Assembly (NCBI GenBank): GCA_001939145.1
Contig: LSRX01000282.1
Coordinates: forward strand, 405,247-469,246
Direction: 5' to 3'
From: Symbiodinium microadriaticum
Taxonomy: Eukaryota > Sar > Dinophyceae > Suessiales > Symbiodiniaceae
DNA length: 64,000 bases
Part shown: positions 36,601 to 47,394 of the stretch, piece after piece
Position numbering within the stretch: the first letter of the stretch is position 1
How the letters are laid out: every line of letters starts with the position of its first letter
Notes under the pieces: model-generated
What the model was told of the DNA's origin: nothing
The model's input: only the letters and a program-made list of their open reading frames with translations
Database searches by the model: none
Program-made: the position numbers and the translations under genes

Positions 36601-37717
36601 CTAAACTGCGCCGGTCCGACGGAAGATGATCCAATTTGCGTCCCCGACTCGGGCCAGTTCCCTGCAAAGGACGATCCGCACTTCAGCCGCTTGGACAGCA
36701 AAGAGTTCTGCGACAAGCCGACGTGATCGGCCAAAGCATGCACCGCCGCAGGTCAACCCTATTGCACTTGTTTTTGTGGACATGGGCGGGACAGTGGCTT
36801 CCCTGCTTGTTATTTAGGATTCCTTTAGGATGGTGACACGGGCAGGACGGGCAGTGGACGCCGCCGAAGCTGCTCAGATTTAGGCCCCCAGTCAAACTGC
36901 AGCACAGGTTGCCCTCAGAATGAAGAGCTGCCCAACGGCCTGGCCTCATTTGTGACGAGAATACTGGAGCCGCTTTTTCGAACAATGAGGTACTGACCGA
37001 CTGACTGCAACAGCATGGTTTGGTAGTAAAGTTCCGCTGGCTTCCCACAAGATTACTCTGGCATGCCATGGAACATCGGCGAGTGTGGTTTCGGTGGTGT
37101 GGTAAGGTAACACCTACAAGGTAGCAGAAGCAGCGTGTCATGAGCACCGAGGATAGCCCTTAGCGTCAAAACGAGCGATGGCCGACCTGTGGTGAAGAGC
37201 TTCGCTTGGTTTAACCAGGATCGAGAGGGAGGCGGGAAGATCCGCATGACGGCGAGCATGCCCTTTGTACTCTAAAGCCTGACTTAGGATCACGATGAAG
37301 TTTTGACAATGCAACGAGCCAAAACAGTTACATTCCGCTTGGACTTCTTCAACTCAAGTACTTCAAGTACCCCGGAATCAGGCAATGTCATGTCGAATAT
37401 ACTGACGTCCCGGTGCCAGAACTGTTGACTCAGCGCAGATGCAGAAGACGCGTTATGGATGCAGCTGCCCAACCGCCCCTTAACACAAACGTACTTGTAG
37501 AAAACCAAAGGATAAGGATAATGCTAGATCAGACAAGCCCCGACAAGTCAGTTTCGCCTGATGTTGATATACTCCGAGTCTAGACCTTACCATCCTTCAA
37601 ACTTCCATGGTTCCGGTTGTTTTGTTGCGCAGCACGCTCCTTCAAGGCACGTACAATTTGCGCTTGTTCGATGACGATGGCAAAGTCAATGAAGCGGGCG
37701 AAGCGCTTCATGACTGA
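33607..37717 (+). CDS. GH128/Asl1-like glycosyl hydrolase
   Basis: Exons rebuild the family's order. 33607-33881 (KVMFWNWNLAP, FMPEVWGSG, MGMNEPDIQ with the presumed catalytic Glu). 34303-34425 (ATGVGFWPVGGC, LQPLPELWE). 34611-about 34696 (NTVMTNWKKTAA, GYKYLSTPLLAA). A short exon near 34827-34849. 34935-34976 (CGCPVYV). 35179-35244 (GLHFYAFDCRP, YYNFQ). 36491-36527 (YPFIKGAIVNE). 36592-36722 (VGMLNCAGPTEDDP, Cys-rich). 36903-36989 (NEELPNGLASFV). 37176-37231 (GRPVVKSFAWFNQDREG). 37647-37717 (TYNLRLFDDDGKVNEAGEA, stop). Introns 36528-36591 and 37232-37646 are GC-AG; several others are GT-AG. The Met at 33607 may not be the true start, since a signal peptide would be expected and an upstream exon is likely. 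GH128 enzymes cut beta-1,3-glucans; substrate here is inferred only. Confidence 0.85.
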
Positions 37718-39056
37718 CATTCGGGTTGGACCCACACCCTGCTTTGCCCCACTCTCACCACCTCAAGAATCTTGGGCGTGAGTGTAAAGACCCGGGCACC
37801 CAAGGTACATGAAGGTCTGCAAAAAGTGGAAGCAGCTGGCGGCATAAGTCAGAAAGAATTCGTGCAATGCAGCTGCAAGGCTTGCAACACGTCCCGTAGT
37901 CTTGGTGCAGAAACAGCTTGTGGCGCTGCTGGAACATAAGTACACCACGAAACACGTTTCACGAAGTGAGAGAGGCCATGTTCTTCACATGCCTTTTCCA
38001 TCACTTTAAGCGCATGTGCCCCTTGGCACAAGGCCAGGGCAAAATTCGACTAGCGATTCCATAGATGTCGTAGACATAGGAGTACACAACACTCCGTTCC
38101 CTTCCTCGATGTCTGCTTTGCCGTTGGTGCTTCGAAGCAGTTGCCCAACGCTACAGGCTTCACGCCCAGCTGCAAGCGCAGCTCAGTGTCAAGCCCTATT
38201 GCGCAGCTTTTCGTGCAAGTGCTAACCAAAAACATTCCCATCCACGGCAGCCTGAGATTCGTAGAGTTTGCAAGGAACGCCTGGACAGCAAAACCCACCC
38301 CTCGCTTAAAGCTGTGCTCCTTGGAAGCGATTTTGTGATGCCTAGGCCAGGCAACTGGGGCCCGCTTGACGTGCCAGAGAGATTCCACACCAGTGTCGGC
38401 CAGACATCTTCCGTGCGAAGTTGCTGTGTGACCGACATGAAACCTGAGACGCTCGTGAAGAGAGGATAGCCCGCAGCCGCCGGAGTGGAGAAAAAGAAAA
38501 GCTTGTCATGCAGAGACCTGTTGTGATGACAGCTTAAGCTCAGTGCAGCCCCATCAGTGGTGGCGGAGCCTGCTGGAGAGACCTTTGTGTTGCCACTCGT
38601 TTGTGCCCGGAGCTTGAATGACTAGGTCCCGTGCTGGGTCGTGCGATCAGGTCCGATCAGCTCATGATGTCTTGTCTTTGCCGCCCCACCTTTCCTCGAT
38701 CAGGGGGTGACGTGACTCTGAGAAGATCTAGGCCAGTCTCTTGAGAAACGTGACAAGTGCTATCTCATGTGATTGCGAACCGAGCCTGCGGCGTAATTAG
38801 CAGCATTGGCCCCCCAAGCTTTAGTAGCCATGTTCCTGTATCAAAATCCAAGCGAGTCCGAAGAGGAAGAGTGAGAAGCTCAGAAGTGAGGGGGTGTGAG
38901 ATTGCGCAAGCCTCAAGAAGCATCGCCAGCCTGGCCAGACGGCCTGGCCCGTGAGGTATGTGCCTGCAGTCCTTCGCCGGCCCAAGGCGAGGCCGAGCCT
39001 TTGCTTAGTCGCGAAGAGAAGGAATGCGGGGCCGTGCGGAAGCGAATTGCTGAAAG
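37718..39056. other. no assigned gene
   Basis: Spacer downstream of the glycosyl hydrolase stop. Open frames of about 110 codons exist on both strands (38050-38388 minus the longest) without motifs. Confidence 0.4.
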
Positions 39057-39131
39057 GTGGCGAACCACACCATCCACGAGAGCTTCACGGCGGACACTCG
39101 TGACCACGAGGACCACACATTCTGTGGCGTC
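39057..39131 (+). CDS. exon of a conserved protein, family not named
   Basis: Behind the acceptor gaaag|gtg, the frame reads VANHTIHESFTADTRDHEDH followed by TFCGVM. The block HESF-x-DTR-x-H-x-DHTFCG is one I have seen in predicted dinoflagellate and other eukaryotic proteins, but I cannot name the family. Neither the following exon (expected to start FDV) nor the preceding one was found within 1 kb. Confidence 0.5.
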
Positions 39132-39730
39132 ATGCAGGAAGCCCAGAAGGCTTGGAGCACACAGGAACAGCGAATCGCGAAAGCAGGAAGCACTAATTTT
39201 CGTTCTGAACTGCGCCCCTTGCCCCTCGCTAGTTGTCCCAGACGGAGTTAAGTAAGGCAAGTGGAAGCCAAGATTAGAATCGAATCGAGCGCCACGTTAA
39301 TTGCCAGATGCTTGCATTCCCCCCAATCAGTTTTTCGACTATGCACAAAAGAAGCACGTATCATTCCCTTTAGGAAACTAATTCGGACCGTAGTTGGCTT
39401 GTTCCGCAACTCTGCGACAAGAGGCATCCTCCCACTGGCTTACCAGATTCTGGAATGGTGACACCTAATGCCCTGCTGCCCGTGCGCGATACCTCGAATT
39501 GGCTGGGCAGTGAAGTCACAGAAAGACACGCTTAGGACGGTGGTGCTGGCCGTACTCCTTTACATGTTGGCGTTGTGTTCGTGATAGTCTCTTGAATTCT
39601 GCTGGTCTCCGTCTAACCTGTTCCTTGACACGCTTGATGCATTCGATGCAGAATGGTATCAGCCAAGAAATCAACAAGCAGTTGACTCCCAGATTGCCAA
39701 TGTGGGGACGCGAAGCGTGACCAGAGCCTC

Positions 39731-40495
39731 TCAATACTGCATTCCGTCCTCGTTGGTTTCACTTTCGGTGAGCTGATGTCTATGTCCGCCACCCACTCTT
39801 CCCTCCTCTCTCATCCCCCTCCAATGCAGCTGGACCAGAATCTGCGTGCTTGTGATTGAGACGTGTGCACTTGGAAACTGGATCCGGGGCAAGCAGCAAG
39901 CTGAGTGCCGGGACAAACCCCCCACCCACCTTTCAATCAAGTAAGACTTGGAGCGGGGCAAGTGATACGTGCCACGTACCGTCTGTGTGATCCACCAGGT
40001 TCGACATCCAATGCAAGGGACAGGAAGACGGTGCCGTGCGCTTGCAGCACCGCAGGGGCTGTTGGAGACTACTGCAGTCTGCGTGATCTCAACATGTTTT
40101 TTTGGAACAAGTGCTTTGGCCATGGAGGTACCTGTTGAGTTTATGCTCATCACCTGTCTGGCAGCCCCTGCCTTTGATGGATTTGATGGAGAAGCAATGC
40201 TGCAAGAAAGCAATTGGCACCCCACTCGGTAGACTCCACAGCCCTGCCTTGACCATTCGTGCTTCGGGTCACCAATGGCCTCAGGCCTCAATAGCCTCAA
40301 ATCTAAGTCGCTGTGATCAAGAAGTGGGCTGCGAGCGTCAGTCAGACAGGTGTCAATGTTTTGACATGGTTGGACTCCAACTCTTGCTCTCCAGACTCCT
40401 CTCACCGAGGTTCGAGGAGACCTCGGACCCATGACTGCTCGGAGCCCAGATGTGCTTTCAGACGTCCTTTGCGTCTTTGAGGAGTGCTGCGACAA
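39731..40495 (-). other. 254-codon orphan open frame
   Basis: This is one of the longest open frames in the window outside the SAXO-like exon. The product is Arg/Ser/Thr/Cys-rich (GCRTWWITQTVRGTYHL, HVSITSTQILVQLHW) with no repeat, signal peptide or domain that I recognise. Opposing plus-strand frames here are shorter. It may be an old transposable-element remnant or a chance frame in a stop-poor stretch. Confidence 0.25.
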
Positions 40496-42672
40496 GACCC
40501 TTGCAGGGGCAAAGAAGTTTCAAACCCCAGGCCGACAAACTCTGATAAGCCCGGCTAGTCGCAGAACGTATCAGCGAGTCATGTTCGAGCTTCCTGAGCA
40601 GAACCGCAATGGCCGCTTTGAAAGAGAGAGCCCGAACAAGGTCTGGACTACTCCTGGCTCCTACAAAAAGAAGGCATGTCTTCCGTGGCCATGCCCGCTA
40701 CATAGAATCTGTAGCCTTCACGTGGTGGTCATGACCGAATGATTTGAGCCACATGTAGTCCAGGTGCCTGCAATGCCCGAAACAGCTCGACAGATTGTAG
40801 TGACATGTGGTTACTACGCTGTTGCGTCGTTTGCTGGAGCATGGCGGTGGCATTCCACCCCTGCGAGGAGCATGCCAAAGAGAAATGGGTTCGGAAGCCC
40901 AGTCTCAGAAGACCCCGAAAACGTTCAAAGAGCGCAGTACCTGGTCCTGCCCCAGGAATGTATTTACGACGCTGAGCATACTCCATCGCGCCAGGCTGGC
41001 TTTCCAAGAATCGAGCCATCCCACGAAGGATCCATTGACTGCTTGGCAGAACTACCAACCACTCGACCTCGTGAGCCCCATTCGCCTGCAGCCAGGAGCC
41101 ATCCGTTGGGCAAACAACTAGGATTTTTTTAAATCCATGCGCAATTCGGAAGGCCGAGACTTGGGGACCGGCAGAGGTCGTAGCCAAGCCACTTTGCAAG
41201 CTTTCCTACATTGCACCAGAGTGTGTTGTGGTCAGCCTGGTCAGCCTGCCTGCAGCAACTGCAGCAAGCAAAACCGCAAAATTGACTCGAACAAGCTGGC
41301 TACGTCATGTTTCAATATCTTTCAGTGATACCAAGTCCCTCGTTTCGTACACGTACACTCGTCATGTGTGCTGGCATTCACCAAGTCCATTGCCTCAAAA
41401 ACACCATAGCCAGCCAATTGCCTGCCAGCAGCCAGCTGCCCCAGGAGAGAGTTGTGGCGTCTATGCCCGGGCCTCGGAAGACTCGTACGTAAGAACGTGT
41501 ACACATGTTCCTTTATTGGCTCAGGTCCACTCAACGCTTCCGGGCGATGACGCTCTAGTGCTTGAGCCTCAACTTTCAAGCAACCGTAACCAAGCATCGC
41601 ATCTCATGGATCAAGCCGGCCGAGGTATGACAATCAGAGAGCTTCTGTCACACACGAGGCAACAGCGCTTTGCGACTGTGTGGAACCAGTCCCAGTCGCT
41701 GTGCAGGATGCTGTCTTGAAGGTGCTGCCCGGTCGAGAACCCGGGACTTGCGATCAGCAGTTTCAGAAGCGCAGACAGGACACTGTTTCCTGAGAACTTC
41801 TGATGAAGGCTACAAGAAGGTGGTGCCATTAAAAGGATCCTCTCTTTTCAACTAAGGCCAGGCCCATCTGTCAAATCGGCCTTTCGGGAGACATGGCATG
41901 CCACAGCCCTGGTTACTCGCACGCGTGGCCAGCCACATGAAAAGCTTGCAAATCAACAAACAGAAGTGGTGGTCCCGTCGCCGAATGGTTTATTCGCTGA
42001 ATGACTGGTGCCGCGCATGCAGCTTGCTGAGCTTTCACTGCCGCGTTGTCAAGGTGGGGCTTTCCCTGGCGAGAGCGACGAGAATTTGTAGGCGCAAGCA
42101 CAGTTTAGCCCGGCAGCGCAGAAATTGGTCAGACGACACTGTGCAGGAAAAGAGCCACATTCTCGTAGGAGGTATCTGCACCCAACACTGAAGCATAATG
42201 ACAGGGTCGTGTTTGACGTTGATCCTTGCCACACACTTCCAGAAAAGATCCGTTCGGCTGAATCACAGGCCGTGTGTCCTATGGCGTGAACTACATTCTT
42301 TGGAATCCTGTGGCGAATGTTCACCAGCGCTTTCCGCCCAGACCTTGGAAAGCGCTCCAGCTTTTAGCATGCCCGCTGGCCCCACTGGCGGTTAGGTCCG
42401 GTTATGTACATTTTGGCTTCCCTGGTAGCTAGGATTGGCAGACGGCTTTCAAGGCCTGAGATTAAATATATCAATAGACACGCACGAAGCTCCTTTGCAA
42501 GGCCTGCCTTCAAGGAGGCTCGCTTGCTGGGTTGGGATGGTCTCAGTTGTATGCCAGCAGTCGGGCCTTGCATGATAAGCACTCAAGCAGGCGTTTCAGC
42601 ATGGCACGACGTGTTGAATTCCCGGAAAAGACATTCACGCTTTGGCTCCTCATGATGTCGAATTGACTTCTG

Positions 42673-42975
42673 GTGCATGCCTTGCTCGTGCGTGGCAGCC
42701 GTGGCATGCTCGGCTCCTAGGCAAGGCAGGCCCAGGTGGATGGTGTTCAGGTGCGTGCCTGATGGTCGTGGCATGGATCGCTTTTTGTCAATGCCATATG
42801 ACACTCATGATGCATACCTGGTATTACCTGGTCCTGGTCGCTTGCGGCTCCGAGGCAAGCCACGGCCATCAGGCTGACTGTGTCTTGCCTCATGGGCTTG
42901 GCCTTTGCTTACCTGGGAGCCGTAGCATTCTGGTCTCATGCCTGCCCTTACGCAGACTACGATGCGTGCCTGAGG
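42673..42975. repeat. imperfect foldback (inverted repeat)
   Basis: The left part (about 42705-42775, with gctcctaggcaaggcagg and gcctgatggtcgtggc) pairs imperfectly with the reverse complement of the right part (about 42860-42935, with gccacggccatcaggc and ttacctgggagccg). I estimate about two-thirds identity over 70 bp of arm and a loop of about 90 bp. It may be a small non-autonomous element or decayed inverted duplication. Confidence 0.35.
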
Positions 42976-43334
42976 GCTAGGCTTGGCCATTTCTCGCCTC
43001 TGGTCAATGATTCATAATGCATGAACGGTGGTGATGGTGACATGAATGGTCTCGGGGGGATGCTCATAGTGTGCTTGGTTTTGAGTACCCTTGCTTGCAG
43101 CTCCTCTGCTGCCATGTGCAGCATCCAGTGACCATCGGCGTTTACAGCACCTTGCAGGGTCACACTGTGCTGCGTGGTGTGGTCATCTACGCCTAGTTCC
43201 CTCTCGACGGCGGAGAGCTTGTCCAAAAGCTGCTGGCGCCACGGACTTCATGCAGCAGCAGATTCCATGGCAGCGAAGCTGTCCAGCTGCGAGCCGTCGG
43301 CCCAGTAAAGGGACAGGTCAGCTGCCCTCAGCAT
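42957..43334 (-). CDS. small unknown gene with an in-frame TGA
   Basis: From ATG at 43334 the minus strand reads MLRAADLSLYWADGSQLDSF, AAMESAAA, then TGA at 43250-43248. It continues in the same frame as SPWRQQLLDKLSAVERELGV, then TLQGAVNADGHWMLHMAAEE, to a stop at 42957. Both halves look coding. The gap is too small for an intron of the length seen elsewhere. Options are a disabling C-to-T change at a former CGA, recoding (selenocysteine), or two unrelated exons that happen to share frame. The last 30 residues (Pro/Ser/Met-rich) may be past a splice site. No family recognised. Confidence 0.45.
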
Positions 43335-43371
43335 TGAAGTTTTGATCACATATAGCAGATAAAGAAAATGT

Positions 43372-44860
43372 TCACCAGCCTTGGTTTTGTAATGGTGCTG
43401 ACGGAGCATTTGCTTGTGGTTCATGCATCTGCCGTGTTTTATGCGCGGCTGCGAAAAAAAGCATTCCTGTCACCAAAGTCATGAAGAAGGAGAAGCCAAT
43501 ACCACTCATCGCAGCATTTCCATTCCGACTTGTAGAGATGTGTTGGTGTGCTCACCAGGCCGCCTGGCTCCTGCTGCTTTGCGCCAGGAAGCCTGAGCAC
43601 CGACCTGAGAAGTTGTTGATGGTAGATTGCTGAGACAACACTAGCGACTTGGGGAACGTTTGTGTGAGTGCACAACTTTCCAAGATCGCCACTTTATTGG
43701 CTGCACGACGAAGTGCTCTACTACGCCGTGGCCTTGATGTTGTCCAGATTCGGCCATGCTCTCCTCCTCTGCCAAGTTGTGCCAGATTTTGAACATGTGC
43801 AAGTACGACTGGTTCTCCACTCACACCCGACTACGTGCGCTCGCTGTTTTGTCCCCACATGCGAGTTCAAGTCTGTCCTTGGATGTTTCCAACCTGTGGC
43901 AGGTACGACTTCCAGGCACGAGAGGCCTTTGCGCAAGTGGCCGTGACCTCAGCAGCATTCAGCCTGGATACATCTCTTTCCAGGACTGAATCAGGAAAGC
44001 GGCGCTGTTGGGCATGTTCTGGTGTGGTAGATTTTGCGGTTGTCCGGATCTAAGGAGCCAAGCTTCCAGTGACACTTGGGCCGCGCTCAGCACTTTGAAC
44101 TGTCGTGAAACCACAGCTGTGTTGTGTGTGCTTCATTCATCTTCAGATGACACGATGCAGCTTTACGTTGCACTCTTTGGGCTTCATTCAACCCTGTAAA
44201 GGGATGCTTGCAGGTTGTTTCTGTCATAATGGCTGTCGAATTCCAAGGAAAACAGCATGGGAGCTCTCTTCCGTCAAGCTTTCAGCTCAGTCACTTGTTC
44301 TGCTGCAGGGCTGTGAAAGATGCGTAATGATGAGTAGTTGTTCGAGGGCGCTACACTGACTACACACTACAGGGCTCGAAGATTGTGCAGGTCACCCCTT
44401 CGGTGGGTTTCAACTTCGACTCGCAGAGCACGGAAAGCCGGAAGCTTGGGATGCGATGAGGAGATTCAGCACTCTGCTCAGAACTTCGAGGCGAGAGCAC
44501 CAGCAACAGCGTGAGCAATGAGAGCTCGTGGTAGAAAGCCATCAACCAAATGGCGTACTACAGTGTCCGCAAGCCCTCCTACGTCAGACGAGACTGCGGT
44601 CCGCAAGTTGTGTGCAAGCGATGGAGTGCAACGTGTGAGGACTTGCTTTGGCACAGCTTAGTTGGCCGCTCGTTGCTGCCAAGGCGAGGAAATCTTATTA
44701 ATCAGCTGTGGCTTGGCCAGCCCACGGCCTTTCAATAGCCTAGCACGGATGTCTAAGGGAGACTCCCAAGACGACGTAAGCATTCGATCAATCTCCCCTG
44801 GACTTCGGTTCTGTAGCTCGCAGAATTTGAACCAAACACAGGCACCAAGTCCGCCCACTC
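43372..44860 (-). CDS. putative C-terminal membrane-anchored protein
   Basis: Three minus-strand exons look coding: about 44860-44740 (WFKFCELQNRSPGEIDRML), 43820-43733 (ENQSYLHMFKIWHNLAEEES, MAESGQHQ) and 43528-43372. The last reads GNAAMSGIGFSFFMTLVTG with MLFFAAAHKTRQM, giving one transmembrane helix and a short basic/Gln-rich tail that ends NQGW-stop. The donor after 43733 is GC (caag|gcc), as in the recognised genes, and acceptors are gtgag and acaag. I do not recognise the protein. The link between the first and second exons is inferred from strand and proximity only. Confidence 0.5.
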
Positions 44861-46620
44861 TGCGCGGAGTTGGCATGCAATGCCTTGTTCAAAGCATTTT
44901 TGGCGTCGCCCTATGGTCTGTGCGAGCTCACCGCTGGATTTAAAGTTTGGTCAAGAAATCTTCCGGTCACCAGTCACTGCAACGAAAAGGAAGCACTATT
45001 AGGGACAAGGAAGAACAATTGGACAGCTGTGAGTTCTGCTGGCAGGCATCGCTGTTATAGCCATGGCACTGTGCTGCAACAGCCAGCGTTGTAGTCTAAT
45101 ACTGCTTTGCAGGTGAGGGAGAAGGATGGGTGAATTGCAACCGGAGATGTTAAAGGCTCTCTGTCTCTGTGCATCCGTTCGAGCCATAATTCCTTTACCT
45201 GCAACGTGCCTGTTCATAGTCATAGTTACACTGGTCTTGCAGTCAGAGTATTGCCTGCACGACGCACGAGTAACGAATCCGCCGCAGGGAGTCGTTACGA
45301 AAACGGTCGGCATGGTCTGCCGCATGTAGGGCAAGACGGGAGGCGCCAGTTTGGCCTGTGTCCCCGCAGCCACATGCCAAACTTGAACCTGTGAGCTGAT
45401 CGTCTTTCAACATGCCCAGCTCTCGGGCACAATATCACTCACTTTCACTTTCAACATGCACTCACCAGGAAGCAAGGCTGTATAGCTTAGAACCAGCGAC
45501 TGGCTCAGATGGTCTTCAAGGAATGTGAAGCGCTCAGACAATGAACTTAACAATGCAAGCTGCCCTCGGGGCACTTGTACAAATTGTTCCTCGCGGATGC
45601 GCCGCCGGAACCTGACAGCGCTGGACCTTGGAAGGCGCGTGAAGCCTTTCCCTTAGAAGCTTCGCTTGGACCGCTTGGAGACTTCCAATCACTCGTTCAC
45701 CCACTACCACCAACAGTGGTGCAGTGTTCCGTTGTGGAAGGGATCGGGACACCAAAGCAGACCGGCTCTTCAAGGCAGGGCAGAGGCCAATTCTTCATTA
45801 CGCATTTGGATTGGGCAAAATCGAGGTCTTTGATCTTGGAGCAGATGGAGGTGCACCCGAGACGACGAGAAAGCAGCATCGTTGACAGCAGCAGCTGGTC
45901 GCTAGAGTCGCTAGAGTTGCTGGTCAGGCTCGACCCGGCATGGCACTTCCAGCAAGTGCAGAGAACGATCTGCAGAGGACGCCCTTGTGGGAAATTGCGC
46001 GGCCAAAGTTCCGAAAGCTTAGCTCATGTGTCGCACGCACATGCAGTGTGCCCCCTGTCGTTGGATGGGAGGAACCACGTGGGAATGTCACCTTCGGCTC
46101 AGGACGGGGAAACTGACGGGTAAAGCGAGAGATCAGGTCAGACCGAGTCTTGCTCTTCAGACCGTGGGTATGGAGCTGCTCGTCGGGAAGGGTTTTACCC
46201 GAAGGCACAAAGCTTGTGCTGAACAGAGACCCCGAAAAGAAAGAGGAGAGGGGCATCATCACAGGCTATTGGAAGGGGATGCCGCCTCTCCCCCATTCTC
46301 CTGCCTGCGTGTCCTTCGTAGATAGCCTCGGTCCTTTCTCTCTGGCTCTTTCAGAAGTGCAAGTGTAAGCGAGACTTGTGTGGGAGTCGGCGTCGACAAA
46401 AAAGATATGTGCCCGTAACATGCCATTTCGGCCGCAGGGCAAACACACGACCAGAGATTGGACTGCATGCGGCCGCGGCCAAGATCGTGCCAGGTCCTTC
46501 AGTGAGCACACGGCCCCTTAGAAGATCTGAAACACAAATCTGTTGCTACTCGAGTTGCTCAGGTGGTGCTTTGAGTTGGTTCAGGGTTGGTGCCACACGG
46601 TGGCGTGACATGTTCTAGAC
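44861..46620. other. unassigned, possible plus-strand exons
   Basis: 45126-45329 (+) starts MGELQPEMLKALCL and contains a hydrophobic stretch (CLFIVIVTLVLQ). 45575-46123 (+) is open for 182 codons, and about 46195-46290 (+) reads LPEGTKLVLNRDPEKKEERG, which looks coding. None could be tied to a family or to each other. Confidence 0.3.
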
Positions 46621-47394
46621 ATGGCTTCAATTTGTAGAGTGCTGGCTGCCTGCTGCAACCCGCGATTCCACCGTGCAGCCGTGCTCCGCTTCCGCCAGCC
46701 GGATGCGTGGAGATGGTACAGAAAGTATAGTGCGAACAGTCAAGCTCCTGCAATCTTGTGCGACAGACACACCGGCATTGACGATCTTGCGGAATTGATC
46801 CAGTTGCAAATGCAGGACCAGAGCCTTTGCGTTGTTGACTGTGCAGATCTCGGCGCTGTACATTGGGCACTCCTCGCACTGATCCGAGCAAAACGACAGA
46901 CAGAGACGCGACAGCAGCACGGTCTCACTCTGTACATGGTCCCAGAGGAAGCCAGGTCAGCACGCGATGCTCACGAAGACACAGGTAGCAAGCATCAGGA
47001 GACGTTCCATCCCAGGCTTCATATTCTGCAAGGTTTGCAGTGGAACTTGTCCGGTACTTCGGATCATTTCGTGATAGCCGAATGGACCCACACCGCCTTG
47101 GCAGCTGGGCTTGTGACTGAGCGCCTGCCAGATCGAGGCACGGCCCTCGCAGCCTCTGGACGCAAGGCTGTGTCGAAAGCATTCAAGATAGTTGCGACAG
47201 CCAACGAGTTTTTAAAAAGACGACGGCGGCTGGAAGAAGGCAATGTGTTTGTCGTTTCGGTTGGATGGGAGGAACGCAACGCAAGCCACTGGGGCGACCG
47301 TGTAATTCTGACTTGCGGACTGTTGCATGCACAAAGCGGCATGCCCGACAGCGCTGCAAGTGCGAGTCGACTGAAGACGCCAGACACTGTGTGA
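46621..47394 (+). CDS. 257-residue single-exon ORF with an Alba-like segment
   Basis: It begins MASICRVLAACCNPRFHRAA, basic and free of acidic residues, as expected of a mitochondrial or plastid targeting peptide. Residues about 175-215 (ALAASGRKAVSKAFKIV, then ANEFLKRRRRLEEGN) resemble the core of the Alba nucleic-acid-binding fold (A-x-G-R-A-[IV]-x-K-A ... E-[IF]-[IL]-K-R-R). The rest has no recognised domain. Being open for 257 codons is unusual beside neighbours with 20-50-codon exons. True ends may differ if splice sites lie inside. The Alba call is tentative. Confidence 0.45.
   Translation: MASICRVLAACCNPRFHRAAVLRFRQPDAWRWYRKYSANSQAPAILCDRHTGIDDLAELIQLQMQDQSLCVVDCADLGAVHWALLALIRAKRQTETRQQHGLTLYMVPEEARSARDAHEDTGSKHQETFHPRLHILQGLQWNLSGTSDHFVIAEWTHTALAAGLVTERLPDRGTALAASGRKAVSKAFKIVATANEFLKRRRRLEEGNVFVVSVGWEERNASHWGDRVILTCGLLHAQSGMPDSAASASRLKTPDTV

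Noticed and set aside
42300..42957. Possible SECIS element for the TGA-bearing gene (ATGA ... TGAT pair on the minus strand near 42880)
   Set aside because: The stem between the two core motifs is only about 18 nt, too short for a normal SECIS.
44372..44450. ARF/ARL GTPase-like stretch KIVQVTPSVGFNFD
   Set aside because: Neither the P-loop before it nor the WDVGGQ block after it could be found on this strand.
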